From NCBI GenBank assembly GCA_964561785.1, contig CAZLRF010000016.1, positions 1 to 64,000 on the forward strand: a stretch of DNA of 64,000 nt, given 5' to 3'. The position numbers and the translations under genes were made by a program. Positions 8,734-16,337 of the stretch are shown piece by piece; positions within the stretch are counted from its first letter, which is position 1; every line of letters starts with the position of its first letter. The notes beneath the pieces are model-generated. The model was given only the letters and a program-made list of their open reading frames with translations, did not search any database and was not told the DNA's origin. The DNA is from DATBSL01 sp964561785. Lineage in GTDB: Bacteria; Acidobacteriota; Vicinamibacteria; Fen-336.

Positions 8734-8758
8734 GTTCCGATATTGGAACTGAAATTCC
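8725..8758 (-). promoter_or_regulatory. Nested palindromic operator over the tetR start codon
   Basis: A 34-bp perfectly symmetric arrangement: GGAATT, 3 bases, GTTCC, 6 bases, GGAAC, 3 bases, AATTCC. The left 3-base spacer is the start codon of the TetR gene. Symmetry and location strongly suggest the site where the TetR dimers bind to autoregulate and to control alkB; binding here would also affect the divergent cytochrome operon 160 bp away. The sequence is AT-richer than the surroundings. Confidence 0.7.
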
Positions 8759-8808
8759 GCCGGATCAAGAGGTCGGAGCCGTGCGCCGCCCGCGCCCCAG
8801 AGTTCGTT

Positions 8809-8835
8809 GGCTCGGCGCAGATCCTGCGTCGAGCC
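8809..8835 (+). promoter_or_regulatory. Stable hairpin in the leader of the cytochrome operon
   Basis: GGCTCGGCGCAG (8809-8820), loop ATC, CTGCGTCGAGCC (8824-8835): a 12-bp stem with one G-U pair in RNA. It is framed by a further inverted repeat GTTCGTT (8802-8808) / AACGAAC (8863-8869). It lies in the divergent intergenic region before the multiheme operon. It has no T-tract, so a regulatory or mRNA-stabilising role fits better than termination. Confidence 0.45.
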
Positions 8836-8919
8836 AGCAGGGCTTTCCCGCCAAAGAGGCCGAACGAACTGATCTGAGCGGACTTATCGACTGGCACCGG
8901 TCCTGCTGTGCGAGACATC

Positions 8920-10782
8920 ATGCCGGGCTCTCGGGCTGCGTCCGCGGTGGCGATCGGCGGGCTCGCCGTCCTCGCGGCGGGATTTCTCGGCTGTCGGGGC
9001 GCCGCGGACGAGGCCGACGCAGGGTGCCTCGAATGCCACCGCGGGATCGAGCGCGCCTCGTCGACACACGACGGCTGCGTCTCCTGCCACGGGGGCAACC
9101 CCGAGGGGAAGACGAAGGAGGCCGCGCACGAGGGCATCTACGGCATCGCCAACCGCTCGTTCGCAGGCCGCTGGGAGCTCGGCTGCAAGCCCTGCCACCG
9201 CTATCAGGTCGAGCGGGTCGACTCGAGCCAGATGTTCACGAACACGGGGATGATCGGCCAGATCCAGGCGACGTGGGAGGGCGAGACCCCGGGCTTGACG
9301 TGGGCTGCCGTCCCCGGGGAGCGCCCCGGCGCGGAGGGGACGCCGGCCCGGCACGAGCCGGTGGCCCGGCTCGAGAACCTCTCGGGCGAGCTCTACCGCA
9401 AGTTCTGCTCGCGCTGCCACCTCGCCCGCCACAGCGACTCGCGCGAGTCGAACGGGCACCCCGCCGGCTGCGCGGCCTGCCACTTCCCCTTCGGCGAGGG
9501 CGCCTCGTACCGCGGCGGCGACCCGACGATGAAGGGCAAGACGCCGTACGGCGCCACCCACGCGATGCGGGGCCTGCCGCCGATGGAGGCCTGCCTCGCC
9601 TGCCACCAGAGGAGCGGCCGGCACTCCCTCAGCTACCAGGGACTCATGGACGGGAACAACGGCCTCGTCCCGACGCGGGACGGGATGCCGGGACCCCTGC
9701 GCGCGAGCGACGGGCGCAACCTCACCCACATCGCCCCGGACGTGCACTTCCTCGCCGGCATGGAGTGCATCGACTGCCACACCTCGCGGGAGGTCATGGG
9801 CGAGGGATACGCCGCCCCCGACATGCGCGCCCAGCTCGAGGTCCGCTGCGAGGACTGCCACGGCGACGGCGAGCGCTCGCCCTCGTTCGCGACCGTCGCC
9901 CGCGAGAGCGAGGCGCCGATCCGCGAGTCCCGCCAGTACGCCCGCCCGGTGCGGCCCGAGGAGAGGGTCGCGCTGACGAGCCGGGGCCGGCCCTTCTCGA
10001 ACGTCGTCGAGGAGCGCGGCGAGGTGGTCGTGTGGACGAAGCGCGCCGGCAAGCGCCTGGTCAGCCCGCTCGTCACCGGCACACCCGAGCACCGCATCGC
10101 CGGGCACGAGCGGCTGGAGTGCACGGCCTGCCACTCGCGCACCGTCATGCAGTGCTACGGCTGCCACACGCAGTACGACAAGGGCAGCCGGGGCTGGGAC
10201 TTCATCCAGGGCCGGGAGACGGACGGGGAGTTCAGCGAGACCGAGGACCACCGGCGGCTGTACCCGTTTCCCCTCGCCCTGAACGGCCGGGGCGGGATCT
10301 CGCCGGTCACGCCCGGCTGCCAGACGTTCGTCACGGTGGTCGAGAAGGACGGCACGCTCTCGAAGGACTCCCACGTCGCCCTCTACAAAGGCAGGCCGCA
10401 GCTGCGCTTCGCCCCCTTCTACGGCCACAACACCGGCCCGCGCGCGGTGGGCTGCGCCGAGTGCCACGGCAACCCGGCCTTCCTCGGCTTCGGCCAGCAC
10501 GTCCTCGAGCAGGGCAGGATCCGGGCGACGCTCCTGTGCGAGAAGAACCCGGCGAAGCCCCTCGACGGCTTCCTCGCGATGGACGAGGGCCGCGTGGTGC
10601 CCCACGCCGCCATCACCCGCGCCGGGGGCCGGCCCCTCGACCACGACGAGGTCCGGCGCGTCTTCGCCGTGAACCTCTGCCTCATCTGCCACACGGGCGG
10701 GAAGGACCCGATCTACCGCTCGAGGCTCGACCACGATGCGCTCGACGACGCCCTTCATCGCCGCCTGCTGGCTGCTCGCTAG
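8920..10782 (+). CDS. Dodecaheme (12 CxxCH) cytochrome c lipoprotein
   Basis: A 620-residue exported protein with 12 CxxCH heme-c motifs (CLECH, CVSCH, CKPCH, CSRCH, CAACH, CLACH, CIDCH, CEDCH, CTACH, CYGCH, CAECH, CLICH). The N-terminus has a hydrophobic stretch ending in GFLGC, a lipobox, so it is probably a lipid-anchored periplasmic cytochrome. It is the first gene of the operon with an 8-heme cytochrome, a Rieske protein, cytochrome b6 and subunit IV, and should carry electrons from that complex. I do not recognise a named family. A GTG at 8908 would add four residues; neither start has a strong ribosome site. Confidence 0.88.
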   Translation: MPGSRAASAVAIGGLAVLAAGFLGCRGAADEADAGCLECHRGIERASSTHDGCVSCHGGNPEGKTKEAAHEGIYGIANRSFAGRWELGCKPCHRYQVERVDSSQMFTNTGMIGQIQATWEGETPGLTWAAVPGERPGAEGTPARHEPVARLENLSGELYRKFCSRCHLARHSDSRESNGHPAGCAACHFPFGEGASYRGGDPTMKGKTPYGATHAMRGLPPMEACLACHQRSGRHSLSYQGLMDGNNGLVPTRDGMPGPLRASDGRNLTHIAPDVHFLAGMECIDCHTSREVMGEGYAAPDMRAQLEVRCEDCHGDGERSPSFATVARESEAPIRESRQYARPVRPEERVALTSRGRPFSNVVEERGEVVVWTKRAGKRLVSPLVTGTPEHRIAGHERLECTACHSRTVMQCYGCHTQYDKGSRGWDFIQGRETDGEFSETEDHRRLYPFPLALNGRGGISPVTPGCQTFVTVVEKDGTLSKDSHVALYKGRPQLRFAPFYGHNTGPRAVGCAECHGNPAFLGFGQHVLEQGRIRATLLCEKNPAKPLDGFLAMDEGRVVPHAAITRAGGRPLDHDEVRRVFAVNLCLICHTGGKDPIYRSRLDHDALDDALHRRLLAAR

Positions 10783-11899
10783 CGCGGGCGGGGGCCCCCC
10801 GGCGGGGTCCGCCGCCGCATCGGCCGCCGCCGCGGCCCGCGAGGGGTCCGCCTGCGTCTCGTGCCACCCCTCGGCCGCGGGGATCCTCTCGGGGCCGATG
10901 GCCACCCGCGCCGCGGAGCGCGCCTTCGCCCGCCGCGCCTTCTCTGCGGAGGGCGAGAGCTTCTTCGCCCAGTCCTGCACGGGCTGCCACGTGAAGGGCT
11001 GCGACGACTGCCACGGGGCGCGGCCCCACGCGGGCGGACGGATGAAGACCGGCGCCTGCACGCGCTGCCACAAGGGCTCCTTCGTCGGCTGGGACTTCCT
11101 GGGCCGCGCCCCCCGCGAGGACCACGACCGCTACCAGCGGGGAAGGACGGCCGACGGCGACGAGCACTACATGCCGATGCTCCCGGACGTGCACGCGGAG
11201 CGGGGCATGACCTGCGGCGATTGCCACACGATGCGCTCGCTCGCCGAAGGGCGGCGCGCGGCGAAGACCTGCCGCGAGTGCCACCCCTCGCCCTCACGCG
11301 ACGTGCCCGAGCACTCCTTCTCCGCTCACCTCGAGAAGATGACCTGCGAGGCCTGCCACGCCGCCTGGGCGCCGCAGGAGTACGGCACCTTCCTCGTCCG
11401 CCCCGCGACCGCCGAGCAGGAGGACGCCTTCTCTCCCGTCCTGTCGTGGGGCCCCTGGCAGAAGAGCGCCTACCTGCGCAGCCAGGACGCCCCGCCCCTC
11501 GGCCTCGACGCGCGGGGGCTCGTCGCTCCCATCCGCCCGCAGTTCGTCCTCTTCGCGACCGACCCCGCGCGGGGCTGGGAGAACCGCCTCCTCGTCGCGG
11601 AGTGGAAGGCCTTCACCCCGCACACGGTGCGGCGCGGCACGGTGGCCTGCGGCGGCTGCCACGACCTGACGCGCCGCTTCGTCCTGGAGAAGGACGAGGA
11701 GAGGCTCTACGAGCTCGAGAAGGACGGCCTCGCGCTGCGCTCGTTCTTCCGGCGCGAGGGGCAGCGGGTCGAAAACGGGGCGTTCTTCTCCGAGGAGCGC
11801 TTCGAGGCGATGAACCGCAAGACGCCGGAGTACGTCCGGCAACACCTGAGGCAATGGCAGAGGCTGCTCGATCGCGCCGCGCCGCCGTCCGGGCGCTGA
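10736..11899 (+). CDS. Octaheme (8 CxxCH) cytochrome c
   Basis: A 387-residue exported cytochrome with eight CxxCH motifs (CVSCH, CTGCH, CDDCH, CTRCH, CGDCH, CRECH, CEACH, CGGCH). The first ~35 residues form a signal peptide-like segment rich in Ala and Gly. A conserved middle region (GWDFLG ... HYMPMLPDVHAERGMTCGDCH) separates heme groups, and the C-terminal ~70 residues are charged and lack hemes. The ATG lies 47 bp inside the preceding gene and the Rieske start lies 46 bp inside this one, so translation is tightly linked. Its role is likely an electron conduit in the same complex. Confidence 0.87.
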   Translation: MRSTTPFIAACWLLASAGGGPPAGSAAASAAAAAREGSACVSCHPSAAGILSGPMATRAAERAFARRAFSAEGESFFAQSCTGCHVKGCDDCHGARPHAGGRMKTGACTRCHKGSFVGWDFLGRAPREDHDRYQRGRTADGDEHYMPMLPDVHAERGMTCGDCHTMRSLAEGRRAAKTCRECHPSPSRDVPEHSFSAHLEKMTCEACHAAWAPQEYGTFLVRPATAEQEDAFSPVLSWGPWQKSAYLRSQDAPPLGLDARGLVAPIRPQFVLFATDPARGWENRLLVAEWKAFTPHTVRRGTVACGGCHDLTRRFVLEKDEERLYELEKDGLALRSFFRREGQRVENGAFFSEERFEAMNRKTPEYVRQHLRQWQRLLDRAAPPSGR

Positions 11900-12255
11900 T
11901 CGTCTCCCTGCTCGGGGGGACGGCCCTGTGGCGGTTCCTCACCCCGCGGACGGGGAGGGGCGCCGCGGGGGCCGTGGTGTCCGTGAAGGAGGCGGACGTG
12001 CCGGCGGACGGGGCGCTCGCCCTCCCGCGACACCGAATGGCGATCGTGCGCGACGGCGGGGCGCTCATGGCCCTCGATCTCACCTGCACCCACCTCGGCT
12101 GCACGGTGAGGGCCACGGAGCAGGGCTTCTCCTGCCCGTGCCACGGCAGCCGCTTCGGCCGCCGGGGCGAGGTGCTGAAAGGCCCCGCCCCGCGCCCCCT
12201 GGGGCGCCTCGCGCTCGCCGAGCGCGACGGTATCATCGAGGTCCGGAGGGGATGA
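11854..12255 (+). CDS. Rieske iron-sulfur protein
   Basis: A 133-residue subunit of the quinol-oxidising complex. An N-terminal transmembrane anchor (about residues 10-30) precedes a short Rieske domain with the two cluster motifs CTHLGC and CPCHGSRF, i.e. the two Cys and two His ligands of the [2Fe-2S] centre plus the extra disulfide cysteines of the high-potential type. It is small for the family and has no clear twin-arginine motif, only ARSRRA before the helix. The gene overlaps the octaheme gene by 46 bp; GAGG lies just before the ATG. Expected to move electrons from the Qo site to the multiheme subunits. Confidence 0.9.
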   Translation: MAEAARSRRAAVRALIVSLLGGTALWRFLTPRTGRGAAGAVVSVKEADVPADGALALPRHRMAIVRDGGALMALDLTCTHLGCTVRATEQGFSCPCHGSRFGRRGEVLKGPAPRPLGRLALAERDGIIEVRRG

Positions 12256-12283
12256 GCGTGCGCGTCGCGGCTTCTGGGAGCGC

Positions 12284-12907
12284 GTGGTGCTGAAGGAGCT
12301 CGTGAAGCACCTGTTCCCGCGGATGGTCCGCGAGGGCGACCTGCGCACGAGCTACACGTTCTGCCTCGGGGGGCTCGCGTTCACGTCGTTCCTCGTCCTC
12401 GTCGCGACCGGACTCCTGCTCCTCTTTTACTACTCGCCGGCGCCGCAGACCGCCCACGCGTCGATCCAGTTCCTCGAGACCTCGGTCTGGGGCGGGGCGT
12501 TCCTGCGCAGCCTGCACCGGATGGCCTCGCACGCCCTCCTCGTCCTCCTCGCGCTGCACACGCTGCGGGTGATCCTGACCGGGGCCTTCCTCCACCCGAA
12601 GCGGATGAACTGGCTGGTGGGCTGCGCTCTGCTCTTCCTGTCGGTCTTCGCCGCCTACACCGGCTACCTGCTTCCGATGGACCAGCTCGCCTTCTGGGCC
12701 ACCCAGACCGGCATGGAGCTCGCCCGGGCGCTGCCGTTCGGCGACGCGGTCCGCTCCCTGCTCGTCCCCGACGAGGTCGGCGGCCCGCTCACCCTCCTGC
12801 GCTTCTACGCCCTGCACGTGGTGATCGTGCCTCTCGCCATCCTCGTCCTGGCGTCGCTCCACTTCTTCGTCATCCGGAGGCAGAAGGGCCTCCTCCCCTA
12901 CCTGTGA
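12284..12907 (+). CDS. Cytochrome b6-type subunit (split cytochrome b, N-terminal half)
   Basis: A 207-residue four-helix membrane subunit. Heme-b ligands are His78/His92 (13 residues between) and His178/His193 (14 residues between); the longer second spacing is the b6-type signature. Cys27 in the segment TFCLGGLAF aligns with the cysteine of cytochrome b6 that covalently holds the extra heme c(n), so a third heme near the Qi site is predicted. YTGYLLPMDQ matches the conserved GY-LPWDQ loop. GTG at 12284 is the only usual start in the frame after the Rieske gene. It pairs with the following subunit-IV-like gene. Confidence 0.92.
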   Translation: MVLKELVKHLFPRMVREGDLRTSYTFCLGGLAFTSFLVLVATGLLLLFYYSPAPQTAHASIQFLETSVWGGAFLRSLHRMASHALLVLLALHTLRVILTGAFLHPKRMNWLVGCALLFLSVFAAYTGYLLPMDQLAFWATQTGMELARALPFGDAVRSLLVPDEVGGPLTLLRFYALHVVIVPLAILVLASLHFFVIRRQKGLLPYL

Positions 12908-13314
12908 GCCGCTACGTCAAGAGCTCGCCCCACTTCTTCCGGCCGGTGGGCCGGTCGATGCTCCTCGGCCTCGCGGTCCTCGCGGTGCTCGCCGCGCTCG
13001 TCCCCGCGCCCCTCGAGCCCCCCGCCGACCCCGCCCACGCCCCGAACCCCGCGAAATCCGCCTGGTTCCTGCTGTGGATCCAGGAGCTCGTGAGCCACTC
13101 GACGCTCGCGATCTACGTGGCCGTCTTCCTCGCCGCGTTCCTCGTCGCGCTGCCCTGGCTGCCGCTCCCCAAGCTCGAGCACGCGCGCTGGCTGCCCCGC
13201 GAGCACCGCGTGGTCGGGGTCCTCGTCCTCGCCTCCGCCGTCCTGGTCCTCGCCCTGACCGTCGTGGGGCTCTTCTTCCGCGGGCCCGATTGGCGCCTCG
13301 TCTCGCCGTTCTGA
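12904..13314 (+). CDS. Subunit-IV-like protein (cytochrome b C-terminal half)
   Basis: A 136-residue protein with three hydrophobic helices, filling the role of PetD/subunit IV. The segment HAPNPAKSAWFLLWIQELVSH aligns with the Qo-site region where b6f and bc1 complexes have PEWY; here the tetrad reads SAWF, so the catalytic glutamate is absent. GTG overlaps the TGA of the b6 gene (GTGA). Position right after cytochrome b6 supports the call even though sequence identity to PetD is low. Confidence 0.8.
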   Translation: MSRYVKSSPHFFRPVGRSMLLGLAVLAVLAALVPAPLEPPADPAHAPNPAKSAWFLLWIQELVSHSTLAIYVAVFLAAFLVALPWLPLPKLEHARWLPREHRVVGVLVLASAVLVLALTVVGLFFRGPDWRLVSPF

Positions 13315-14072
13315 TCGCGGCGCTCGCCTTCGCGGGCTGCCTCAAGGCGCCGTCCGCGGCCCGGCGCGAGGCGGGCTGCCGGAGCTGTCACGCCGCCCAC
13401 TACGTCCGCGAGGGCGCCTGCCGCGACTGCCACCGCGGTGACCCCGCGGCCGAGCGCGTGGAGCTCGCCCACGCGATGCTCCTCACCGGCCGCGCCGCCG
13501 CGCACCGCCTGCCCGGCGGCCCGGCCCTGCGCGAGGGGCGGCGCCTCGCCGACACGCTCGCCTGCCGCCGCTGCCACGTGATCCGGGGGCGAGGCAACCG
13601 ACTGGCCACGGAGCTCGACGCGGTCGTCTGGACACGCGAGCAGCGGGACCTCGTGGCCTCGATCCGCCAGCCGGTCGCGGGCATGCCCCGCTTCTCCCTC
13701 GACGAGGCGCAGGCCGAGGCGCTCGTCGCCCACCTCCTGGCCAGCGGCCGGCCGGACGGGGCGGACGACGCCTACCGCGTCCACTTCTCCCGCGAGGCCG
13801 AGGTCGCGACGAGCGTCTTCGAGAGAGAGTGCGGGCCCTGCCACCGCACGCTCACCCGCCGCGGGGCCCTCGGCTCGGGCGACGCGGGGCCGAACCTCTC
13901 GGGCCTCTTCACCGAGCACTACCCGAGGACGGCCCCCGGCGAGCGGCGGTGGGACGAGAAGGCCCTCGCGGAGTGGCTCCGCAACCCCCGCCGGGCGCGC
14001 GCCCACACCACGATGCGCCCGGTCTCCCTCTCCGAGGCGGACCTGCGATCGCTCCTCGACGAGCTGCGCTGA
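13290..14072 (+). CDS. Tetraheme cytochrome c lipoprotein with C-terminal class I domain
   Basis: A 260-residue protein starting with a lipoprotein signal (APRLAVLIAALAFAGC). Three CxxCH motifs lie in the N-terminal half (CRSCH, CRDCH, CRRCH) and one (CGPCH) begins a class I cytochrome domain near residue 180, with a methionine ligand candidate in TTMRPV. The frame has no ATG or GTG upstream; TTG at 13290, inside the previous gene, places the signal peptide correctly and is the best start. As last gene of the operon it may be the mobile or terminal electron acceptor of the Rieske/b6 complex. Confidence 0.82.
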   Translation: MAPRLAVLIAALAFAGCLKAPSAARREAGCRSCHAAHYVREGACRDCHRGDPAAERVELAHAMLLTGRAAAHRLPGGPALREGRRLADTLACRRCHVIRGRGNRLATELDAVVWTREQRDLVASIRQPVAGMPRFSLDEAQAEALVAHLLASGRPDGADDAYRVHFSREAEVATSVFERECGPCHRTLTRRGALGSGDAGPNLSGLFTEHYPRTAPGERRWDEKALAEWLRNPRRARAHTTMRPVSLSEADLRSLLDELR

Positions 14073-14073
14073 G

Positions 14074-16269
14074 CTACCGGGCCTCGACGAGCTCGGGCCC
14101 GCCGTCGTCGAGGCTCTCGACGTCCAGCCAGCGCCGGCGCGCGGCCCGCCAGCGGGCGCGGGCGAACGCGGCGTGGAGCGAGGCGCGGTCCGGGTCCTGC
14201 CGCAGGGCCTGGGCGTACAGGCGCACGGCCTCGTCCCACCGGCCGGATCGGGCCGAGTCGAGGGCGTCGCTGGCGGCCCCGGCCCCGGCGGGCGGGCGTT
14301 CGGCCTCGCCCGGCCCGTAGAGGAACAGCTCGCCGACCGCGAGCCGCGGCCCCGGCCCCTGGAAGACGAGGCGCACCTCCCCCGCCTCGCGGTCGTGGAG
14401 CGGCACCGCGAGGAGCGCCTGCTTGCCCGCGCGCGGGGCGCCGTTCACCCACTGGAAGCCCGCGCGGCCCGGTCCTTCCGCGACGAGCTCCCCATCGATG
14501 GAGGCGACCCAGGGTACGGCGAGCGGCGAGGAGTCGAGGTCGACGAGCAGGACGAGGGCCGAGAGGCGGCGCCGGGGCGGGACGCGCACGACGAGGCCGC
14601 TGCCCCTGGCGAGCCCCTCGGCCGCGGTCCACGCGGTCGCGGGATCGCGGTCGAGCACCGCCGGTCCCGTCGCCGCTGCGGCCGTCGTCTCGACGACGAT
14701 CTCCGACGCCGGCACCGGCCGCCCCTCGTCGTACGGCGGGCGGAAGCCGTGGAAGACCACGAAGCCGCCCGCCTCCCTCTCTTCGAAGGAGCCTCCCGCC
14801 GCCCGCACGAGGTCGCGGAAGCCGCCGGCCCGGGGCATGCCCCGTGAGAAGCGGGTCGAGAGGACCCAGGCGGGCGCGGGGTCGAGGTCGACCTCGTCGC
14901 GGAAGCGCAGCGGGTCGCCGGGGATCCGCTCGTTCCACGCCTGGCTCGCGAGGACGGCGCCCCCCGACTCCAGGGTGAGGCGGCCCGCGAACTGCAGGCT
15001 CGCGTAGGCGCTGCGCGTCCCGCTCGCGCGCAGGGCCTCGAGGGCGGGGGCGAGCGGCGGCACCTCCCACACGCGCTCGGCGTGGGCGGGGTCCGCCCAG
15101 CGCGCCGCGAGGGCGCGTTGGCCCGCGCCCCAGGGGACGAGGAGGGCGAGGCCGGCGGCCAGGGCGGCCGGGCGCCGCCAGGCCCACAGCGCGGCGAGGC
15201 CGGCCCCGGCGAGGGCGAGAAGGGGCGCGCAGAGGCCGTAGAGGTAGCGCAGCTCGTCGGGCCCCGTGCGGCGCGAGAGCCAGAAGGCCCCGCACAGGGC
15301 CGCGGCCCAGCCGAGGAGCGGCAAGGCGCGGCGCGTGCGGGAGCCGAGCAGGACCGCGGCGAGGAGGCCCGCCGCGAGGGCGAGCACGAGGGCGGCGGGG
15401 AGGGCGACGCGCTCTTTTCCGTCCACGACGAGCGGCACCTCGAGGCCCAGCAGACCGGTGAGCGCGTGAGCGAGATCGCGCGCGCCTTCCAGCCAGAGCC
15501 AGCGCGGCCGGATCGCGGTGACGGCGCTCGAAGCGGTGACCACCTTCGCCCCCGACGCCCCGATCGCCCGCGCCACGGCGAGCGGCGCCGCACCGAGGGC
15601 GAGGCCCGAGGCGAACGCCAGGGCGGCGAGAGCCCGGGGGCGCAGGCCCGCCGCGAGGAGGCCGGCCGCCATCCCGGCGAAGGCCGGGACGGCGAGGGAC
15701 GAGTTCCAGACGGCGAGGCCGCAGACGACCCCGAGGCCGAGGGCGGCGCCGGCGCCGGGTGACTCGCCCGCGGGAGCGCCCCCCCCGGAGCCGGCCGGCC
15801 GCGGGAGAGCGGCGAGGCCGGCGAGCAGCGGAAACCCGGTGACGAGCGGCATCAGGAAGTTCGGAGGCGGACCGGTGGCGGCCATCAGCGCCATGTACGG
15901 CGTGCCCCAGGCGGCGAGGAGCGCGCCCGCGAAGCCCGCCCCGGGGCCGGCCAGCCGGCGGGCGAGCAGAGCGACCAGGAGCACGAGCAGCACGGCGGCC
16001 ACGAGCTGGTACAGGCGGTAGACCGCGTGGTGCGGCAGCAGGGCGAGGAGGGGGGCGAGGAGGTACGCGTCGAGCGACCCGTTGTAGGGCTGGTTCCAGA
16101 GCGTCGTGGCGAGCTCGCCGCGCAGGACGTGCCGGCCCATGAGGAGGAGGATGGCGTCGTCGTTGGAGACGGGCAGGGCGAAGGTGGCCCGGTGGAGCGG
16201 TCCCCTCGCCAGGACGAAGGCGGCAAGGAGAAGGAGGCCGGCCAGGAGGCGGCGCACGGTCGGGCTCAC
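14074..16269 (-). CDS. GT-C-like polytopic membrane protein with C-terminal lectin-like and TPR-like regions
   Basis: About 731 residues. Residues 1-420 hold ten or more transmembrane helices; the first periplasmic loop has NDDAILLLMGR, like the acidic motif of GT-C (GT39/PMT-type) glycosyltransferases that use lipid-linked sugars. The soluble C-terminus includes a jelly-roll-like segment (VLDRDPATAWTAA ... GELFLYGPG), similar to discoidin-type sugar-binding domains. One TPR-like helix pair (GRWDEAVRLYAQALRQDPDRA) and an acidic tail follow. The start is uncertain: GTG at 16269 lies just before the first helix, but the frame is open to 16443. Acceptor and sugar are unknown. It converges on the cytochrome operon with only one base between. 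Confidence 0.65.
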   Translation of the reverse strand: MSPTVRRLLAGLLLLAAFVLARGPLHRATFALPVSNDDAILLLMGRHVLRGELATTLWNQPYNGSLDAYLLAPLLALLPHHAVYRLYQLVAAVLLVLLVALLARRLAGPGAGFAGALLAAWGTPYMALMAATGPPPNFLMPLVTGFPLLAGLAALPRPAGSGGGAPAGESPGAGAALGLGVVCGLAVWNSSLAVPAFAGMAAGLLAAGLRPRALAALAFASGLALGAAPLAVARAIGASGAKVVTASSAVTAIRPRWLWLEGARDLAHALTGLLGLEVPLVVDGKERVALPAALVLALAAGLLAAVLLGSRTRRALPLLGWAAALCGAFWLSRRTGPDELRYLYGLCAPLLALAGAGLAALWAWRRPAALAAGLALLVPWGAGQRALAARWADPAHAERVWEVPPLAPALEALRASGTRSAYASLQFAGRLTLESGGAVLASQAWNERIPGDPLRFRDEVDLDPAPAWVLSTRFSRGMPRAGGFRDLVRAAGGSFEEREAGGFVVFHGFRPPYDEGRPVPASEIVVETTAAAATGPAVLDRDPATAWTAAEGLARGSGLVVRVPPRRRLSALVLLVDLDSSPLAVPWVASIDGELVAEGPGRAGFQWVNGAPRAGKQALLAVPLHDREAGEVRLVFQGPGPRLAVGELFLYGPGEAERPPAGAGAASDALDSARSGRWDEAVRLYAQALRQDPDRASLHAAFARARWRAARRRWLDVESLDDGGPELVEAR

Positions 16270-16337
16270 GGGGTGCAAGTGTACTCTTGACACGGGACCG
16301 TCTCCGGGTGTCGTCTGGGGGCAGCAGGGGGCACGCC

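Noticed and set aside
16287..16315. TTGACA at 16287 as a promoter for the cytidylate-kinase-like gene
   Set aside because: No acceptable -10 box 16-18 bases downstream.
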